Below, piece by piece: positions 14,506 through 17,416 of a stretch of 17,416 nt of DNA. How positions within the stretch are numbered: position 1 is the first letter of the stretch; the number at the start of each line of letters is the position of its first letter. Below the pieces are notes generated by a model. That model ran no database searches. It saw nothing but the letters and a program-made list of their open reading frames with translations, and was not told where the DNA came from. Source of the stretch: JACDAN01 sp035535195 (GTDB lineage Bacteria > Actinomycetota > Thermoleophilia > Gaiellales > Gaiellaceae); contig DATLQK010000078.1 in NCBI GenBank assembly GCA_035535195.1, positions 1 through 17,416 of the forward strand, read 5' to 3'. The translations under genes were made by a program, and so were the position numbers.

Positions 14506-16123
14506 CGACGTCCCTCGTTCGAGGGACAGTTCCCCCAACTGGGCCGCCGATACCGATCCGGTCGGCACCGTGACCCCCGAGCCCGCGCTCGCGGATCCCG
14601 GGCCGGCACACGGCGGCCACTTCACGAGCGAGGTATCCATGTCTTCCATCCCATTCGGCGACGGCACTCCGGGTGCACCCGAGCCGGCTCCGGCTCCACT
14701 CGACGGGCAGCAGGTGCAGCCTGTTCAGCCCGTCCAGCCCCTTCAGCCCGTTCAGCCCCTGCAGCTCCAGCCCCTCCAGCCCCTCGCGCCCGCGGCGCCG
14801 GAGGCGACCGCCCCGGTCTCGCCGCCCGCCGAGACTCCCGCCGCGCCCGCACTGGGCCTCGCGGACATGCGTGACGTCCCGCTCGGGACGCTCGTCTTCC
14901 GAGCCGGCCTGCTGCCGGAGGAGAAGCTCGAGGAGGCGCTCCAAGAGGGCATCAAGTCCGGCAAGCGCCTGGGCGAGATCCTGCTCGAGCGAGGCCTCGT
15001 CTCCGAGAGTGACCTCGGGCACCTGCTCGCCGGCCAGAAAGGCCTGCCGTTCGTCGACCTCGACCCGACCGCGATCGATCCCACGGCGCCGCCGCTCCTG
15101 CATCCGGAGAAGGCGCGCCTCCACGGCGCGCTGCCGATCGGCTTCGACGCGGGCGTGCCGGTCGTTGCGGTCGCCGACCCGTCGAACGACCTCGTGGTCG
15201 AAAACGTGCGCCGTGCGCTGAACTGCGAGCCCGTCCTCGTCGTGGCGGGCCGCGATGCCCTCTACCGCGCGATTGACGCCTCGTACGGCGGCCAGCCGGC
15301 CGAGACGGCCGTCGCCGCGCCCGTGGCGCCCGCGCCCGGGGCGCCGCCGGCCGACGTTCCGGCAGCGCCCGTCGTCCCAGTAGCCGAGCCCCACGCGCCT
15401 GTCGTGCCGGAGCCCGCCGCGGTCGTCGCGCCTGAGCCCGCTGCGCCCGCACCGCCTGTGGTGGAGCCGGTCGCTCCGGTCGTCGAGCCCCTTGCCGTCC
15501 CCACTCTCCCCGAGCCCGTGGCGGTGGAGCCGCCGGCCCCCGAGGCCGCGGTGCCGGTCGCCGAGCCCGTGGCGCCTGTCGCGGAGCCCGCCCCGGCAGC
15601 TCCGGTCGTGCCAGTCGCCCCGGTTGCGACGGAGCCGAGCACGAACGGCAACGGCATGTGGCTCGGCGAGGTGGAGGAGGCGACACCCCAGCCGGCCGTG
15701 ACACCTCAGCCCGTGGAGCCGGCGCCGGAGCCGATCCAGAACGTGCAGGTGATCGAGCCAGCGCCCGTGCTCCAGGCGGAGCCCCTCGCGCCGCCGCCTG
15801 CTCCGGCGGTGGAGCCCGAGCCCCAACCCGAGCCCGAGCCTGTAGCGCCCGCCGAGCCCGTGGCGGCAGCGACGCCTTCGTGGGCCGTCGAGCTCCGGCT
15901 CGTGAGCGGCGAGCGAATCGAGGTCGGCGTCTACTCGAGCAACGAAGAGGCGCTCGACGCCGCCCGCTCGGTGGTCGCGCACGCCTCGATCGAAGGCTCG
16001 TGGCCGTTCGTCGACCGCCGGTTCCTGCGCCCGGAGGCGATCGTTTCGGTCGACCTCGTCGAGCTCGCCGACGACCGCTGGCTCGGCTCATCCGCCCGCG
16101 CGGCCTGGGGCGACCGGTCTTAA
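14492..16123 (+). CDS. Stand-alone MshEN-domain, Pro-rich T4P accessory protein
   Basis: This encodes 543 residues from GTG 14492, which has GAGGAG 7 nt upstream and overlaps the pilB stop. An alternative is ATG 14639 with GAGG 5 nt upstream, giving about 494 residues. Order: disordered N-terminus; Gln-Pro repeats (about 75-98); an MshEN domain with two adjacent 24-residue motifs at about 130-153 (PLGTLVFRAGLL...) and 159-182 (RLGEILLERGLV... ending Gln), then LPFVDLDP to YGG (about 187-268); a 190-residue Pro/Ala/Val/Glu linker; and a C-terminal alpha/beta domain (about 463-535, WAVELRLVSGERIEVGVYSS). MshEN domains bind c-di-GMP in MshE, PilB and XpsE. There is no ATPase domain, no signal peptide and no membrane segment. 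Likely a cytoplasmic regulator or adaptor of PilB. Confidence 0.85.
   Translation: MSWSDDVPRSRDSSPNWAADTDPVGTVTPEPALADPGPAHGGHFTSEVSMSSIPFGDGTPGAPEPAPAPLDGQQVQPVQPVQPLQPVQPLQLQPLQPLAPAAPEATAPVSPPAETPAAPALGLADMRDVPLGTLVFRAGLLPEEKLEEALQEGIKSGKRLGEILLERGLVSESDLGHLLAGQKGLPFVDLDPTAIDPTAPPLLHPEKARLHGALPIGFDAGVPVVAVADPSNDLVVENVRRALNCEPVLVVAGRDALYRAIDASYGGQPAETAVAAPVAPAPGAPPADVPAAPVVPVAEPHAPVVPEPAAVVAPEPAAPAPPVVEPVAPVVEPLAVPTLPEPVAVEPPAPEAAVPVAEPVAPVAEPAPAAPVVPVAPVATEPSTNGNGMWLGEVEEATPQPAVTPQPVEPAPEPIQNVQVIEPAPVLQAEPLAPPPAPAVEPEPQPEPEPVAPAEPVAAATPSWAVELRLVSGERIEVGVYSSNEEALDAARSVVAHASIEGSWPFVDRRFLRPEAIVSVDLVELADDRWLGSSARAAWGDRS
14510..14527 (+). other. Hairpin just after the pilB stop
   Basis: GTCCCTC-GTTC-GAGGGAC is a perfect 7-bp stem starting 4 nt after the pilB stop. 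A second small stem follows at once (CAGTT-CCCCC-AACTG, 14527-14541). There is no T tract, so efficient termination is unlikely. It may attenuate expression or stabilise the pilB mRNA. It falls inside the next gene only if that gene starts at GTG 14492. Confidence 0.45.
14714..14785 (+). repeat. Gln-Pro tripeptide coding repeat
   Basis: About eight tandem 9-nt units encode (V/L)-Gln-Pro. Third positions vary (CCT, CCC, GTC, CTT), so the repeat is old or selected at protein level. It forms an extended linker before the MshEN domain. Confidence 0.8.
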
Positions 16124-16148
16124 AGGTCTGACCGCGGCGTGCCGATAG
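16121..16148 (+). promoter_or_regulatory. Sigma-28-like promoter of the thioredoxin-like gene
   Basis: TAAAGGTC, 12 nt, then GCCGATAG (16141-16148). TAAA begins on the stop codon of the MshEN gene. The -10 ends 7 nt before ATG 16156, again predicting a leaderless mRNA. Only one base differs from the GCCGATAA consensus. Confidence 0.65.
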
Positions 16149-16155
16149 GTCGCCC

Positions 16156-16833
16156 ATGAGCCTGCGGCTTTCGACGCGTGCCTTCGCGCCCGTGATCGCG
16201 CTCGCGATCCTGGGCGGGATCGTCGCGACCTTCATGGTCTACCGGACGCTTCCGAGAGGCGCCCAGGCCGATCTGCCCACCGCGGCCGAGCTCGCCAAGC
16301 ATCCGCAGACGCCTATGAAGCCGAAGGCGAAGGCCAAGAAGCCGGTGGCGAAGGCCAAGAAGCCGGTGGTCGCGAAGACCACCGCTCCGGCCAGGCCGAA
16401 GGCGAAGGTGAAGGCGCCCGCCAGGCCGAAGGCGCCGGTGAAGCCGAAGGTGGCGGCCGTTCCGGCCGCGCCGGTCCGCAAGCCGGTCGAGGCGCCGAAG
16501 GGGGATCCCGTAGACGCGCACGGCCTGCCGCTCGTGCTCTCCCGGGCGCTCGCCAAGAACCCCATCACCGTCGTCGCGCTCTACGACCCGAGCGCGGAGC
16601 TCGACGAGCTCGCGCTCGCTGAGGCGCGTGCCGGTGCCGCGGACGCCGAGGCAGGCTTCCTCGCGATCAACGTCTTCAACGAGCCGCAGGTTCGGCCGCT
16701 CGCCCAGCTTTTGGGCGTGCTGAACAGCCCGTCGCTGCTCGTCTACAAGCGCCCGAACACGCTGTTCGTTCGCATCGACGGCTTCTCCGACCGGCAAACC
16801 GTGGCGCAGGCCGCGGCGAACGCGCGCCCATGA
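16156..16833 (+). CDS. Membrane-anchored, CxxC-less thioredoxin-like protein
   Basis: This encodes 225 residues. One N-terminal transmembrane helix (about 11-29, FAPVIALAILGGIVATFMVY) is followed by a Lys/Ala/Pro linker (about 50-115, KPKAKAKKPVAKAKKPV and so on). The C-terminal domain (about 120-225) reads like a thioredoxin fold: a beta strand ITVVALYDP, a helix, strand AGFLAINVFN, then LLGVLNSPSLLVYKRPN with a Pro at the cis-Pro position, and a last strand LFVRIDGF plus helix. Where thioredoxins have CxxC there is DPSAELDE, and the protein has no Cys at all, so it cannot be a redox enzyme. By orientation the domain is probably extracytoplasmic. A structural or scaffold role in the T4P is inferred from context. 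It overlaps the next gene by ATGA. Confidence 0.82.
   Translation: MSLRLSTRAFAPVIALAILGGIVATFMVYRTLPRGAQADLPTAAELAKHPQTPMKPKAKAKKPVAKAKKPVVAKTTAPARPKAKVKAPARPKAPVKPKVAAVPAAPVRKPVEAPKGDPVDAHGLPLVLSRALAKNPITVVALYDPSAELDELALAEARAGAADAEAGFLAINVFNEPQVRPLAQLLGVLNSPSLLVYKRPNTLFVRIDGFSDRQTVAQAAANARP
16318..16500 (+). repeat. Lys/Pro/Ala low-complexity coding repeat
   Basis: AAGCCG, AAGGCG and GCCAAG units repeat in the linker of the thioredoxin-like protein, including two direct copies of a KKPVAKAKKPV-like unit. The basic, Pro-rich composition resembles the PASTA protein linker at 9072-9224 and may contact anionic wall polymers. Confidence 0.8.
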
Positions 16834-17066
16834 GCCGCGCGAGCCGGCTGCGGACGGCCCGGAAGGACGGCCGCCAGGTCGTGACGCTGCGGCGCGCCGA
16901 CGCCGACGGTGAGGTCGTCGTGGAGTGCGAGGTCTACCCGGTGAACAGTCTCAGGGTCGAGCCGATCCGGCCGGGCCCGTACCGCTTCGGCACCGAGGAC
17001 GAAGCCAACGCCTTCGTCGAGGAAACCGCCCGCGCCCTGGAATATCTGGGCTGCTCTGTGTCGTAG
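16830..17066 (+). CDS. Small uncharacterised protein (78 aa)
   Basis: The start ATG 16830 overlaps the stop of the thioredoxin-like gene (ATGA), so the two are probably translated together. The product has a basic N-terminus (MSRASRLRTARKDGR), two or three likely beta strands (QVVTLRRADADG, VVVECEVYPV, LRVEPIRPG) and a C-terminal helix (TEDEANAFVEETARALEYLG) ending with a Cys. There is no signal peptide, so it is likely cytoplasmic. I do not recognise the family. Its strand-then-EEA-helix ending loosely resembles the C-terminal domain of the MshEN protein (VGVYSSNEEALDAARSVV). That resemblance is too short to prove homology. Confidence 0.75.
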   Translation: MSRASRLRTARKDGRQVVTLRRADADGEVVVECEVYPVNSLRVEPIRPGPYRFGTEDEANAFVEETARALEYLGCSVS

Positions 17067-17088
17067 AAAGTCTTACGACTTTCTACGA
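17061..17088 (+). other. 12-bp perfect hairpin covering a stop codon
   Basis: TCGTAGAAAGTC-TTAC-GACTTTCTACGA is a perfect inverted repeat, AT-richer than its surroundings. Its left arm contains the TAG stop (17064-17066) of the 78-aa gene. GAGGAAAAG follows instead of a T tract, so it is not a classical terminator by itself. It may be a partner of the terminator 30 nt downstream or a protein-binding site. Confidence 0.6.
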
Positions 17089-17117
17089 GGAAAAGCGCGC
17101 CATCCGACGGTGGGTGA

Positions 17118-17154
17118 ACGAAACGGGCGAAGCCCGTTTCGTGCCGTGTTTTCT
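17118..17154 (+). terminator. Intrinsic terminator before pilA
   Basis: ACGAAACGGGC-GAA-GCCCGTTTCGT is a perfect 11-bp stem closed by a stable GCGAAGC-type loop. It is followed by GCCGTGTTTTCT, which contains a short T-rich run. It should end transcription of the thioredoxin-like/78-aa operon and insulate pilA. Confidence 0.75.
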
Positions 17155-17198
17155 GCTCTCCGAGCATCCCCAGAAAGGGGCATGAGCGTGGGTTTGCA

Positions 17199-17254
17199 AG
17201 GGCCGATAGAGCACTCGAGCCATCGACCTTGCCCTACTAGGAGGAGATTCACGC
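17199..17254 (+). promoter_or_regulatory. pilA leader with GCCGATAG -10-like element
   Basis: GCCGATAG (17202-17209) equals the -10 elements of pilD and the 16156 gene. At the -35 distance only a weak TGAG (17183-17186) is seen. Unlike those genes, pilA has a 45-nt leader with a strong ribosome-binding site, AGGAGGAG (17239-17246), 8 nt before the ATG. The leader can also pair GGGCCGAT (17200-17207) with ATCG (17222-17225) and GCCC (17231-17234), so RNA structure is an alternative reading. Confidence 0.45.
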
Positions 17255-17416
17255 ATGCTCGCAAGGCTGAACCAGCGGATCAACCGGAGCGATCGCCAGG
17301 GCGGTTTCACCCTGATCGAGCTCCTGGTCGTGATCATCATCATCGGCATCCTGCTCGCGATCGCAGTGCCGTCGTACATGAAGTTCCGCGATCGCGCGAG
17401 CGACTCGGCCGCGAAG
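17255..17416 (+). CDS. pilA: Type IV major pilin PilA, N-terminal part
   Basis: 54 codons are present and the gene runs off the right edge. The leader MLARLNQRINRSDRQGG ends at the prepilin cleavage site GG|FTLIELLVVI. Phe is at +1 and Glu at +5, as required for methylation and assembly. It is followed by the conserved hydrophobic alpha1 helix (IIIIGILLAIAVPSYMKFRD). This is the textbook type IVa pilin N-terminus and the best pilin sequence in the window. The strong ribosome-binding site, the preceding terminator and the separate leader suggest a highly expressed, separately controlled major pilin. The variable C-terminal head is outside the window. Confidence 0.95.
   Translation, partial: MLARLNQRINRSDRQGGFTLIELLVVIIIIGILLAIAVPSYMKFRDRASDSAAK

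Noticed and set aside
17073..17185. CRISPR-like or mobile-element terminal repeats
   Set aside because: The inverted repeats are single hairpins with no spacers, direct target duplications or transposase gene nearby. No transposase or integrase is seen anywhere, although the tRNA could be an attachment site.
17161..17254. Cyclic-di-GMP (GEMM) riboswitch before pilA
   Set aside because: I looked for the conserved GCAAAGCC-type and tetraloop-receptor segments and found only a short GCAAGGGCC. The match is too weak to call.

Overview
The window is very GC-rich with strong G/C bias at third codon positions. It contains a nearly complete block of type IV pilus (T4P) genes with Gram-positive features: no secretin or outer-membrane genes, PASTA and M23 wall proteins, and leaderless-looking starts. 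The best guess is Actinomycetota, perhaps the class Thermoleophilia. That placement is inferred from general character, not from a marker gene.

Layout. At the left edge a coiled-coil protein gene runs off the window on the minus strand (1-449). Divergent to it lies a secreted Vps62-like protein (608-1672), then an orphan soluble GAF-PAS histidine kinase (1736-3379), an MFS permease (3409-4716) and a geranylgeranyl-reductase-family flavoprotein (about 4713-5870). A tRNA-Tyr(GUA) gene sits on the minus strand at the permease/flavoprotein junction. The permease reading frame runs antisense through the whole tRNA. The flavoprotein has no canonical start codon ahead of its FAD motif.

From 5875 to the right edge the genes concern the T4P machine: pilT (retraction ATPase); a lytic transglycosylase/M23 murein hydrolase overlapping pilT by 4 nt; a secreted PASTA protein with a Lys-rich linker; a PilW-like minor pilin; a large PilX-like pilin with a long extracellular part; pilD (prepilin peptidase); pilB (extension ATPase); a Pro-rich protein with a stand-alone MshEN domain; a membrane-anchored, CxxC-less thioredoxin-like protein; a 78-aa unknown; an intrinsic terminator; and the start of the major pilin gene pilA, cut by the window edge. 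pilC and pilMNO are not in the window and may follow pilA.

How they fit together. PilD would process the prepilins. PilB and PilT would power extension and retraction. The murein hydrolase, PASTA protein and Lys-rich anchored protein could open or organise the thick wall for the fibre. The MshEN protein is a candidate c-di-GMP sensor acting in trans on PilB.

The most striking signal is regulatory. Five T4P transcription units begin with the same sigma-28 (FliA/WhiG/SigD)-like promoter, T(A/C)AA/TAAG, a 15-16 nt spacer, then GCCGAxxx, placed just before the start codon. A sixth -10-like GCCGATAG lies in the pilA leader. I infer a dedicated alternative-sigma regulon for this T4P system.
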